From Trinickia sp. Y13 (GTDB taxonomy: Bacteria; Pseudomonadota; Gammaproteobacteria; Burkholderiales; Burkholderiaceae): a DNA stretch of 64,000 nt. A model generated the notes under the pieces. The model made no database searches and had not been told where the DNA came from. It saw only the letters and a program-made list of their open reading frames with translations. This document shows, in pieces, positions 16,924-27,186 of the stretch (the first letter of the stretch is position 1; each line of letters starts with the position of its first letter). The position numbers were made by a program, and so were the translations under genes. The DNA lies in the NCBI RefSeq assembly GCF_029522115.1, contig NZ_JAKWFK010000013.1, forward strand, positions 105,746 to 169,745, written 5' to 3'.

Positions 16924-19794
16924 TTAAGCTCCGTTCGCGGACTCGGGCGGCGGCGACTGTGGCGACGGTGCCGACTGCGACCCGGAGGCGGGCGCTGCCG
17001 CAGCCGATGGCAGGCGATCCGGCTCCTCCCGAGACTCGACGTCCTCGAGCGCCTCGGGCTCGATCGTAGGCGTCTCGTTGGCCGGCAATGTACACCAGAA
17101 GGTCGCGCCCGCCACCGCGCCGTTGGCATCGATCCGATTGGCCGCACCGATCTCGCCTTCGTGCGCTTCGACGATCGCGCGGCAAATCGCCAAGCCCAGA
17201 CCGATGCCGGGCTTGGCCGATTCCTTTTCGCCGCGCGTGAATTTCTCGAACAAGCGCGACTCGCTTCCAGCAGGCAACCCCGGTCCGCGGTCCTGCACTT
17301 GCACCTTCACGAAGCGCCCCGCCGCCGACGTGATCGTTTCAGCGACGATCGCAATGGGCGAGCCAGAGGGCGTGTACTTCGATGCATTCTCGAGCAAGTT
17401 GACGAAGAGCCGTTCGACGAGCACGGCATCGAGCCGCACGAGCGGCAAATCGTGCGGCACGCGGGTCTCGATCGGGCGTCCGGCCAATGTGCGGCGGCAC
17501 GCCGACAATGCCGAGCCGACCACCTCCTCGATCGACGCCCATTGGCGGTTCAGTCGCATGCTGCCCGCTTGCAGCCGCGCCATGTCGAGCAAGTTCGTGA
17601 CCACGCCAGTCATGCGCAACGCCTCGTCGTGGATCGCTTCGGCAAGCTCGCGCGCCTGCGCGGCGTTGCCAGTTTCGCCGATGGGCCGCTCCGCGAGCAT
17701 CGATGCGAAACCGACGATCGATGTCAGCGGCGTGCGCAAGTCGTGCGAAATCGCGGACAGCAAAGAATTGCGCAGACGCTCCGACTCCATGTTGACGAGT
17801 GCATCCTGTGCAATCTCGACGTAATGCACGCGTTCGAGCGCGAGCGCGATCTGCGCCGCGAACGTATCGATCATGCGGCGTTGTTCTGGGATCTCGAGCT
17901 CCTCCATGTGCGGCGACAAGATCGCGATCACGCCGCGCGTGCGCATCGGCGCCTTCAGCGGCAGATACAGCGCGCCGGTGGCGGGCAGCGTATCGGTGCC
18001 ATGGCCCGCGTTCTTTTGCTGGTCGTACACCCACTGCGCGATATCGAGATCGACGACCGACGCATCGAGCGTCAACGATTCGTCCGGGTGCTCGACCTTC
18101 TGCTTCACCTTTTCCGCGCTATCGGGCAATAAAATCGCCACACGGGCTTGCAGCATCTCGGCGACGTGACGCGTGCCGACCTCGATGATCTGCGCCGTGG
18201 TCAGCGCAGCGCCGAGCTCGCGTGCCATCTCGAACATCGCGCCGGTTCGGCGCTCGCGCAACGTCGCGATCTGTGCTTGCCGGCGCAGGCTGGCCGTCAG
18301 GTTGCTGATCGTCAGCGACGTGACGAGCATGACCGCGAACGTCAGCAGGTATTGCGTATCGGACACGGTAAACGACATGCGCGGCGGCACGAAGAAGAAA
18401 TCGAACGCGCCTACGCCCAGGAACGAAAACATCAGGCCCGGTCCGCGCCCGAGCTTCGCGGCGGCGAAGATCGTCCCGAGCAAATACAACATGACGAGGT
18501 TGGTGAGCGAGATCCGATCGACGAAAAAGCTCGCGACGAACGTGATCGCTGTGCAAATACCGAATGCGTAGGCGTACGAAGCCACCGATGAATGCTTGCG
18601 GCGCGCGCCGGTCCAGGGCAAGCGCGCCATGGCTTCGTCCCGCTCGGCGCTCTCGCGCACCGCGCCCGAATTGACGAGCGTGACATCCATGTCGCGCGCC
18701 GCGCGAACCAAGCGTTCGCCGGTCGAATGCCGCAGCCATCCGCGCCAGCCCGGCGTCGATGCAGCCCCCACCACGAGCTTCGACACGTTGCGCATGCGGG
18801 CATAAGCGATCAGCGTCGGCGTCGCTTCTTGGCCTTGCAATGTCACGGTTTCAGCGCCCAGTTCGGACGCGAGCTTCAATGCATCGAGCGTGCGCTTGCG
18901 AAGCGTGTCGGGCAACCGCTGCAGCTTGGGCGTCTCGACATAGACGGCAAGCCAGTCGGCTTTGAGACTCGCGGCAAGACGCGCGCCCGCACGCACGAGC
19001 GTGGTGGACTCGGGGCCCGCGCCGACGCACACGATGATCCGCTCGCGCGCCTGCCAGATACGCTCTATCGATTGATCGGCACGATACTCGCGCATTTGCG
19101 CGTCGACGCGATCGGCCGTTCGGCGCAAAGCCAATTCGCGCAGCGCGATGAGATTGCCTTTGCGGAAGAAGTTGCGCACCGCGTGTTCGGCCTGGTGCGC
19201 CAGATAGACCTTGCCCTCGCGCAACCGGTCAAGCAACTCTTCGGCCGGCAAATCGACCAGCGTGACCTCATCGGCCAGGTCGAAGACCCGATCGGGAACG
19301 GTTTCGCGCACGCGAATGCCCGTGATTTGCCCGACGACGTCGTTCAGCGTCTCCAGGTGCTGAACGTTGACGGTGGTATAGACGTCGATGTCCGCATCGA
19401 GCAACTCGTGCACGTCTTGCCAGCGCTTCAGATGACGCGAGCCTTGGACGTTCGAATGCGCCAACTCGTCGACGAGAATCAATTCGGGCTCGCGGGCAAG
19501 CGCCGCGTCGACGTCGAATTCGTTCAGCTTTCGGTCGCGATACTCGATGGTGGCCGGCGCGATCGTCTCCAGCCCTTCGAGCAAGGCCAGCGTTTCCTTG
19601 CGGCCATGCGTCTCGACGATGCCCACGACGACGTCGACGCCCTCCTCGCGCCTGCGACGCGCCGCCTGCAACATGGCGAACGTCTTGCCCACGCCGGCCG
19701 ACGCACCGAAGAACACCTTCAGCCGGCCGCGCCTGCGTTTTTTCTCATCGCGGGCAATCTTATCTAGCAGTGCGTCGGGATCGGGTCTTTCCAT
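16924..19794 (-). CDS. kdpD: KdpD, sensor kinase of potassium uptake
   Basis: This 956-residue membrane kinase phosphorylates KdpE. In order it has the N-terminal KdpD domain with a Walker A motif (GASAGVGKT, 30-38) and DELAHSN, a universal-stress-protein-like domain, four membrane segments (from about 405 to 500, after SVASYAYAFG), a GAF-like region, the phospho-acceptor H684 in SHDLRTPL, and the ATPase domain (QDRGPGL, GIGLGLAI). The C-terminal tail after ANETPTIEPE is Pro/Ala/Ser-rich and longer than in E. coli. A 75-base gap separates it from kdpC. Confidence 0.96.
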   Translation of the reverse strand: MERPDPDALLDKIARDEKKRRRGRLKVFFGASAGVGKTFAMLQAARRRREEGVDVVVGIVETHGRKETLALLEGLETIAPATIEYRDRKLNEFDVDAALAREPELILVDELAHSNVQGSRHLKRWQDVHELLDADIDVYTTVNVQHLETLNDVVGQITGIRVRETVPDRVFDLADEVTLVDLPAEELLDRLREGKVYLAHQAEHAVRNFFRKGNLIALRELALRRTADRVDAQMREYRADQSIERIWQARERIIVCVGAGPESTTLVRAGARLAASLKADWLAVYVETPKLQRLPDTLRKRTLDALKLASELGAETVTLQGQEATPTLIAYARMRNVSKLVVGAASTPGWRGWLRHSTGERLVRAARDMDVTLVNSGAVRESAERDEAMARLPWTGARRKHSSVASYAYAFGICTAITFVASFFVDRISLTNLVMLYLLGTIFAAAKLGRGPGLMFSFLGVGAFDFFFVPPRMSFTVSDTQYLLTFAVMLVTSLTISNLTASLRRQAQIATLRERRTGAMFEMARELGAALTTAQIIEVGTRHVAEMLQARVAILLPDSAEKVKQKVEHPDESLTLDASVVDLDIAQWVYDQQKNAGHGTDTLPATGALYLPLKAPMRTRGVIAILSPHMEELEIPEQRRMIDTFAAQIALALERVHYVEIAQDALVNMESERLRNSLLSAISHDLRTPLTSIVGFASMLAERPIGETGNAAQARELAEAIHDEALRMTGVVTNLLDMARLQAGSMRLNRQWASIEEVVGSALSACRRTLAGRPIETRVPHDLPLVRLDAVLVERLFVNLLENASKYTPSGSPIAIVAETITSAAGRFVKVQVQDRGPGLPAGSESRLFEKFTRGEKESAKPGIGLGLAICRAIVEAHEGEIGAANRIDANGAVAGATFWCTLPANETPTIEPEALEDVESREEPDRLPSAAAAPASGSQSAPSPQSPPPESANGA

Positions 19795-19869
19795 GACTTC
19801 TCTTCACCATGACCGAAGCGGTTGCACCGCGATCGGCAAGCCTCTCGCTCGCACGGCCTCATCGTCGTT

Positions 19870-20454
19870 TCAGCGCAGCGGTTTCAATCGATCGAGCGCG
19901 AGATTCAATTTCAGCACGTTCACGCGCGCCTCGCCCAACATACCCCATTGGCGCCCCGACGTATTGCGCGCGATCAGCGCGTCGACCTGCTCACGCGCGA
20001 GAGATCTCGCCTTCGCCACTCGCGCCGCCTGATAGGCCGCCGCGGCCGGCGAAATCTGCGGGTCCAACCCGCTGCCGGACGAGGTGACGAGATCGACCGG
20101 CACGGGCGCCGTATTCGTCGGATCGGCCTCATGCAATGCATTCAATCGCGCCTTCACCTCGTCCGCAAGGGCCGGATTGGTCGGTCCGAGGTTCGAGCCG
20201 CCCGAGCTCTGCGCATTGTACGGATTCGGCGCCGTGGCCGACAAACGGCCCCAGAAGTACCCGGGCGCATCGAACTGCTGCCCGATCAGCGCGGAGCCGA
20301 CCGGCTCCCCGCCACTTACGATCAGACTGCCGTTGGCTTGATGCGGAAAGACGGCTTGGCCGAGCGCCGTCACGACGACCGGATAGGCCACGCCCGTGAC
20401 CACCGTCAACGCAGCAAACAACACCAAGGTGGGTCTCAGCAGATTTTTCATCAT
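19870..20454 (-). CDS. kdpC: KdpC, small subunit of the potassium-transporting ATPase
   Basis: KdpC is a one-span periplasmic-facing subunit that assembles with KdpA and KdpB. The 194-residue product has an N-terminal membrane helix ([20 protein letters not shown]) and the conserved [40 protein letters not shown] and [12 protein letters not shown]. The gap to kdpB is about 115 bases, wider than the near-contiguous spacing usual in this operon. Confidence 0.95.
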   Translation of the reverse strand: MMKNLLRPTLVLFAALTVVTGVAYPVVVTALGQAVFPHQANGSLIVSGGEPVGSALIGQQFDAPGYFWGRLSATAPNPYNAQSSGGSNLGPTNPALADEVKARLNALHEADPTNTAPVPVDLVTSSGSGLDPQISPAAAAYQAARVAKARSLAREQVDALIARNTSGRQWGMLGEARVNVLKLNLALDRLKPLR

Positions 20455-20569
20455 GATTCGGTATCAACAAGTCCTATTTCTAGGCGCGCCGATCGCCGGC
20501 ATGGCGTTGCGGCGCGAATCGATCGGTGCGCGCACTGTGTGTCGCGTATCCTCGCCCACACGCGAGCCG

Positions 20570-22705
<2,136 letters not shown>

Positions 22706-22718
22706 GCTTTCCTCGAAA

Positions 22719-24527
22719 TCAACGACCCGAGATCATCGTGAGATGCTCGACGATGGGACCCAGCGCCAAGGCCGGCACATAGGTGAGCGCGCCGACGAGG
22801 ACAAGCGTGCCGAGCAGCAGCACCACGAAGAGCGGCCCGTGCGTCGGCAGCGTGCCGGGGGTTGCGGCGATGCGCCTTTTGCTCGCGAGCGAGCCGGCGA
22901 TGGCGAGCACCGCCACGATCGTCGCGAAGCGCCCGAACCACATCGCCACGGCAAGCAGCACGTTGTAGAACGGCGTGTTCACGGAGAGCCCGGCGAATGC
23001 GCTGCCGTTGTTGTTCGCGGCGGAGCTGAATGCATAGAGAATCTCGGAGAAGCCGTGCGGCCCCGGATTGGAAATGCCGGCGGTTCCAAGCGGCGAGAGC
23101 ACGCCGATCGACGTTCCGGCGAGCACGAGAAAAGGCGTCGCCAAGATGGCGATCGACACCATCTTCATCTCGTACGCTTCGATCTTCTTGCCCACGTACT
23201 CCGGCGTGCGGCCGATCATCAAGCCCGCCACGAACACGGCCAACAAAGCGAACACCAGCATGCCGTACAAGCCCGAGCCGACACCCCCGAAAATCACTTC
23301 GCCGAGGTCGATCAACATCAAGGGGACGAAGCCGCCCATCGGGGTGAGCGAATCGTGCATGGCGTCGACGGCGCCGCACGATGCCGCCGTCGTCGCCACC
23401 GTGAAGATGCCCGTCCCGGCGATGCCGAAGCGCACCTCCTTGCCTTCCATGTTTCCGCCCGATTGCGAAGCGGACGCGCTTTGATCGACGTGAAGCGAAG
23501 CGAACAGCGGATTGCCTGACTGCTCTGCGGAGATTTCACTCCAGCATGCCACGGCGAACGCGATCGTCATGGCGGCAAGGACCGCGTAACCCTGGCGCCG
23601 GTCCCCAATCATCGTGCCGAATACGACGCACAAGCCCGCCGGAATGATCAGGATCGAGAGTATCTGCACGAAGTTCGACAGCGGCGTCGGATTTTCGTAG
23701 GGATGTGCCGAGTTCGCGTTGAAGAAGCCGCCGCCGTTCGTGCCGAGTATCTTGATCGCTTCTTGCGAGGCGACCGGTCCCATTGCAATCGTCTGCTTAT
23801 CGACCTTCACCTCTCGCATGACCGGATTGCCCTTGGCGTCTTTGACGGGTTTGCCTTGCGCATCGTTTTGCGGCGTTCGATACGTGGTGGCCTGCAGCGT
23901 CGGCACGTCTTGGTACGACTTGAAGTTCTGAATGACGCCTTGACTGACGAGCACCAGGGCCACGATCGTCGAGATCGGGACGAGGAGATAAAGCGTGATG
24001 CGCGTGAGATCGACCCAGAAATTGCCGATCGTTTGCGCGGTGTGGCGTGCGAAGCCACGAATCAGCGCCACCACGACGGCGATGCCCGTTGCCGCCGACA
24101 TGAAGTTCTGCACGGTCAAGCCGGCCATCTGCGTCAAATAGCTGACGGTAGCCTCGGGCGTATAGTTTTGCCAATTCGTGTTCGTGACGAAGCTCACGGC
24201 CGTATTGAACGCGGCGTCGGGCGTCATCGGGCCGAGCGCTTGCGGGTTGGCAGGCAGCCATTGTTGCAAGCGCAGGAAGCCGTATAGAACGAGCGCGCCG
24301 AGCGCATTGAAAGCCAGCACTGCCAGTGCATAGCGCTGCCACGACATTTCGGCGTTTTCATCGACGCCGGCCAGCTTGTACAGCAGCCGCTCGATCGGCT
24401 TGCCGATTCTGCGCACGAGCACGGACGAGCCGTCGAATACAGCGGCCATGTATCGCCCAGCCGGGATCGCGAGCGCAATCAATACGACGATGAAAAGCGC
24501 CGGTTGTAGTAGGGTGTTCGCGCTCAT
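22719..24527 (-). CDS. kdpA: KdpA, potassium-binding and translocating subunit
   Basis: KdpA is the channel-like subunit of the Kdp pump, related to the K+ channel superfamily. From ATG 24527 the protein has 602 residues, the usual size. Selectivity-filter-like segments are seen as [29 protein letters not shown] and [10 protein letters not shown]. The start is fixed by GGAGGA seven bases upstream, inside kdpF, whose stop overlaps this ATG (ATGA). The longer open frame reaching 24740 is not coding in this phase. Confidence 0.97.
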   Translation of the reverse strand: MSANTLLQPALFIVVLIALAIPAGRYMAAVFDGSSVLVRRIGKPIERLLYKLAGVDENAEMSWQRYALAVLAFNALGALVLYGFLRLQQWLPANPQALGPMTPDAAFNTAVSFVTNTNWQNYTPEATVSYLTQMAGLTVQNFMSAATGIAVVVALIRGFARHTAQTIGNFWVDLTRITLYLLVPISTIVALVLVSQGVIQNFKSYQDVPTLQATTYRTPQNDAQGKPVKDAKGNPVMREVKVDKQTIAMGPVASQEAIKILGTNGGGFFNANSAHPYENPTPLSNFVQILSILIIPAGLCVVFGTMIGDRRQGYAVLAAMTIAFAVACWSEISAEQSGNPLFASLHVDQSASASQSGGNMEGKEVRFGIAGTGIFTVATTAASCGAVDAMHDSLTPMGGFVPLMLIDLGEVIFGGVGSGLYGMLVFALLAVFVAGLMIGRTPEYVGKKIEAYEMKMVSIAILATPFLVLAGTSIGVLSPLGTAGISNPGPHGFSEILYAFSSAANNNGSAFAGLSVNTPFYNVLLAVAMWFGRFATIVAVLAIAGSLASKRRIAATPGTLPTHGPLFVVLLLGTLVLVGALTYVPALALGPIVEHLTMISGR

Positions 24528-24607
24528 TCGAGGTCCTCCGCGCGCACCAGCGCATAGATGAGGTACCCCAATAAAACCAGCGTCGAGACGCCGGCGAGCC
24601 ATATCAT
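24524..24607 (-). CDS. kdpF: KdpF, small membrane subunit of the Kdp pump
   Basis: This 27-residue peptide (start MIWLAGVSTL, end LVRAEDLE) is a single membrane helix with the GYLIYALVRAE pattern typical of KdpF, which stabilises the KdpABC complex. Its TGA overlaps the kdpA start. It has no strong ribosome binding site, so translation is probably coupled to the small ORF 11 bases upstream. Confidence 0.9.
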   Translation of the reverse strand: MIWLAGVSTLVLLGYLIYALVRAEDLE

Positions 24608-24618
24608 CCAAGCCGTGG

Positions 24619-24726
24619 TCACGACCGACCTCCCGGCACGCGGTTGCGCAGCCGCTCGCAACCTGCGATAAGCGCCGTGCACAGCCCCAAGAAGATGGCA
24701 ATGCCGACGAGATAAATGAAATCCAT
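24619..24726 (-). CDS. 35-residue membrane peptide upstream of kdpF
   Basis: The ORF begins MDFIYLVGIAIFLGLCTALI and ends with a basic tail (CERLRNRVPGGRS). It is one hydrophobic helix with a positive C-terminus, so it should sit in the inner membrane. AGGTGAG lies ten bases before the ATG. It is the first ORF after the probable KdpE site and lies 11 bases before kdpF, so it should be part of the operon. I recall similar short ORFs ahead of kdpF in other proteobacteria, but no function is established as far as I know. Confidence 0.7.
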   Translation of the reverse strand: MDFIYLVGIAIFLGLCTALIAGCERLRNRVPGGRS

Positions 24727-24801
24727 TTTTGTGTTCTCACCTAGCGGATCAGGACAGCTGAGAGCGTAGGCGAGATCGAGTAAACGCCACGATAAGAGTG
24801 A

Positions 24802-24827
24802 CGCTCCGGCCGTAAAAAAAGCGTAAA
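24802..24827 (-). promoter_or_regulatory. Probable KdpE binding site of the kdp promoter
   Basis: On the minus strand the site reads TTTACGCTTTTTTTACGGCC. The E. coli kdpFABC site bound by KdpE, as I recall it, begins TTTATACTTTTTTTACACCC. The two share the TTTA, the C then seven T, and the AC after them. It lies about 75 bases before the first ORF of the operon, a suitable place for an activator. Confidence 0.65.
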
Positions 24828-24843
24828 CGTGCGTCCGTCGCCG

Positions 24844-26148
24844 TCATTCGGGTGACATATCGGACCGCCCGAACAGCATGCGTGGCGTTAGCACGGCGGC
24901 CATCGCCGCATCGCCCGCGTCGTTCGGATGCAGGTGATCCCCGCAATCGAACCGCGGCAGCAAGCGCGATGGGTGTTGCGGGTCGCGCAACACCGCATCG
25001 AAATCCGCAACGGCATCGAACGCCCCGCTGGCGCGAATCCACGCGTTGACCTGCTGACGAACCTGATCCTTGTCGCGGCTGTAGTAGCCGCGAATGGGCG
25101 AGCCTTCCAACGCACCTTCGAACGGCGCGATCGTGCCGCCGACCACCCGTATCCCGCGAACGTGCGCGCGCTCGATCAACTGGCGATACGCATCGATGAG
25201 CGCTTGCACGGTCATAGGCGCATCGTGCGGGGCAAAACTCGACCCGGGCCAACCGATGTCGTTGGTGCCCAGCAACAGCACGACCGTCCGCACATTCGGC
25301 CGCGCCGATACATCGCGGTCGAAGCGTGCGAGTGCGTTGACGCCCATACCGTCGCTCAGTACGCGAGCGCCCGAGATCCCGGCGTTGAGCACGGCAATAG
25401 GCTTGCCTGCGACTTGCCGCGCCAAATAATCCGTCCAGCGGCGGTCGGCATCGAGCGTCGCACCGCGCCCATCCGTGATCGAATCGCCGAGCGCGACCAC
25501 CGCCCGCGCGCCGGCGGGCGCATCTACCATCACATCGCTCAGCACGAGGCGCGCATCCAGTTGCATCGCCCCGGGCAAGTCGGCACTCGCCAAACGGTTG
25601 CCCGGCGCGATCTCGGCGCGCTGGCGGCCGTCCCAGTGGAAGGTGCTCAACGGGGTGCGCTCGGGCAAGTACAGACTCACCGAAAAGCGCGCGAGCGAAG
25701 GCATCGTCAACTCGACAGGGTCCGACATCAAGCGTGCGCCTGCGGGAATCGTAGCGCTTGGCTGGCCGTCGAACGTGACGGTCCGGCGTGTGGATAGATC
25801 CGCGCGCGCCGTCTCGCCGACCAGACGCGCGACCTCGACGCCGCCGATTTTCATCGGGGTCGCGCCGTATTCGTTGGACAGCACGATGCGCACGCGATCG
25901 CCACCCACCGAGAGACGCACGATTTGACGCACGGTGCTGTCCGTCAGCGTGTCCGGAATGCCCGTGTCCAGCGGAAGCGCGTTGGCGGGCCAAATTGGTT
26001 GCACGCTCGCCGTCCACGTATCGATCCAAGCTGCGTCCGCCGGTTCGGCGAATGCACCGCTGGCTAGAACAGCGCTGGTCACCAGCGCGTGCGCCGTATT
26101 GCGCAGAAGACGGGACAAACGCGTTTTGCACGCAGATCGCGGTTCCAT
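24844..26148 (-). CDS. Secreted SGNH/GDSL-family hydrolase
   Basis: This 434-residue protein has a cleavable signal peptide (basic start, hydrophobic HALVTSAVLASGAFA, cleavage near AEPADAA). After an N-terminal beta-rich domain, the SGNH esterase domain has GDSITDG with nucleophile S223, Gly in NAGISGARV, Asn in LLLGTNDIG and the Asp/His pair in DHLHPNDAGD. The family cleaves acyl esters, often acetyl groups on polysaccharides. ATG 26148 is chosen because GGAG lies eight bases upstream. It is divergent from a LysR gene that may control it. Confidence 0.85.
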   Translation of the reverse strand: MEPRSACKTRLSRLLRNTAHALVTSAVLASGAFAEPADAAWIDTWTASVQPIWPANALPLDTGIPDTLTDSTVRQIVRLSVGGDRVRIVLSNEYGATPMKIGGVEVARLVGETARADLSTRRTVTFDGQPSATIPAGARLMSDPVELTMPSLARFSVSLYLPERTPLSTFHWDGRQRAEIAPGNRLASADLPGAMQLDARLVLSDVMVDAPAGARAVVALGDSITDGRGATLDADRRWTDYLARQVAGKPIAVLNAGISGARVLSDGMGVNALARFDRDVSARPNVRTVVLLLGTNDIGWPGSSFAPHDAPMTVQALIDAYRQLIERAHVRGIRVVGGTIAPFEGALEGSPIRGYYSRDKDQVRQQVNAWIRASGAFDAVADFDAVLRDPQHPSRLLPRFDCGDHLHPNDAGDAAMAAVLTPRMLFGRSDMSPE

Positions 26149-26263
26149 GATGATGCTCCATGAGGTCATTGGGGGCGGCTCGATGAGCCGAGCCGCCACG
26201 ATATCGCCATTCCCTTATTGTCATGAAGCAGGCAGAATCGAATGTCACTCATTCCAAGATCGC

Positions 26264-27181
26264 ATGCCTATGGATACGATTCGAGCGATGCGCACGTTCA
26301 TTCGTGCCGTCGAACTAGGCAGCTTGTCCGCCGTCGCGCGTGAATTCGCAACGACGCAGCCGACGATCAGCAAAATCATTGCGGGATTGGAGGCGCAGAT
26401 GGGTGCGCGCTTGCTCACGCGCACCACAACGGCGCTCGTGCGCACGGAACAGGGCGAGCGCTTCTACGTCCGCGCACGGCACTTGGTCGAAGCCTATGAC
26501 GAAGCGAAAGCGGACGTGCGCGGTTTGATCGAACGGCCCGAAGGCCGGCTGCGTATCGCGGCTCCGGTAAGCTTCGGGGTGCTGCACTTGAACGCGCTCG
26601 TCCTCGAATTCATGGCGAACTATCCGCGCATCGAGGTGGACGTGACGTTGAACGATCGTTTCATCGATCTTGCGGCCGAAGGCGTCGATGTCGCGTTGCG
26701 CATCGGCGGGGAGCTACCGCCGGACGCGGTGGCGCGCCGCATTGCACGCTACGCTCGCACGGTGGTCGCCGCGCCCACATACATACACGCGCACCCGCGC
26801 ATCCGGCGGCCCGAGGATCTCGCCAAGCATACGTACCTGCGCTTCGCATGGCTCACGCAAGGCGACGCGCTGACGCTCGAGCATCGCGATGGCAGGCAAA
26901 CGACCGTCATCACCCAGGCCCGTTATCGCATCAACAACTCGCTCGCAATCCGCGAGAGTCTGCTGGCCGGCGCCGGCATCGGTTTGGCACCCGATTGGCT
27001 CGTCGCCGATCTGCTCGCGCGGGGTAAATTGCAACGCGTGCTGCCGGCGTGGCACGCGTCGCCTCACGAGTTGTTCGTCTTGTACCCGCCGCGGCAATAT
27101 CAGCCGCTGCGGGCGCGATTGTTCATCGAGTACTTGACGACGCGCTTGGCTGCCGACACGCCTGGCGGCGTGCCGGGCTGA
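26264..27181 (+). CDS. LysR-family transcriptional regulator
   Basis: This 305-residue regulator has the LysR winged helix-turn-helix (residues about 4-63, AMRTFIRAVELGSLSAVAREF and PTISKIIAGLE) and an effector domain beginning at RLRIAAPVSFG. It belongs to the CrgA/DsdC-like branch with the FIRAVE start. An in-frame ATG at 26270 is an alternative start. It is divergent from the SGNH hydrolase gene with 115 bases between starts, the usual arrangement of a LysR gene and its target. The effector is not known. Confidence 0.87.
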   Translation: MPMDTIRAMRTFIRAVELGSLSAVAREFATTQPTISKIIAGLEAQMGARLLTRTTTALVRTEQGERFYVRARHLVEAYDEAKADVRGLIERPEGRLRIAAPVSFGVLHLNALVLEFMANYPRIEVDVTLNDRFIDLAAEGVDVALRIGGELPPDAVARRIARYARTVVAAPTYIHAHPRIRRPEDLAKHTYLRFAWLTQGDALTLEHRDGRQTTVITQARYRINNSLAIRESLLAGAGIGLAPDWLVADLLARGKLQRVLPAWHASPHELFVLYPPRQYQPLRARLFIEYLTTRLAADTPGGVPG

Positions 27182-27186
27182 GGCTG

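Noticed and set aside
16270..19767. Long plus-strand frames (620 and 391 codons) opposite kdpE and kdpD
   Set aside because: They oppose strong kdp coding sequence, are Arg/His-rich and lack family motifs or ribosome binding sites; they are GC-rich shadows.
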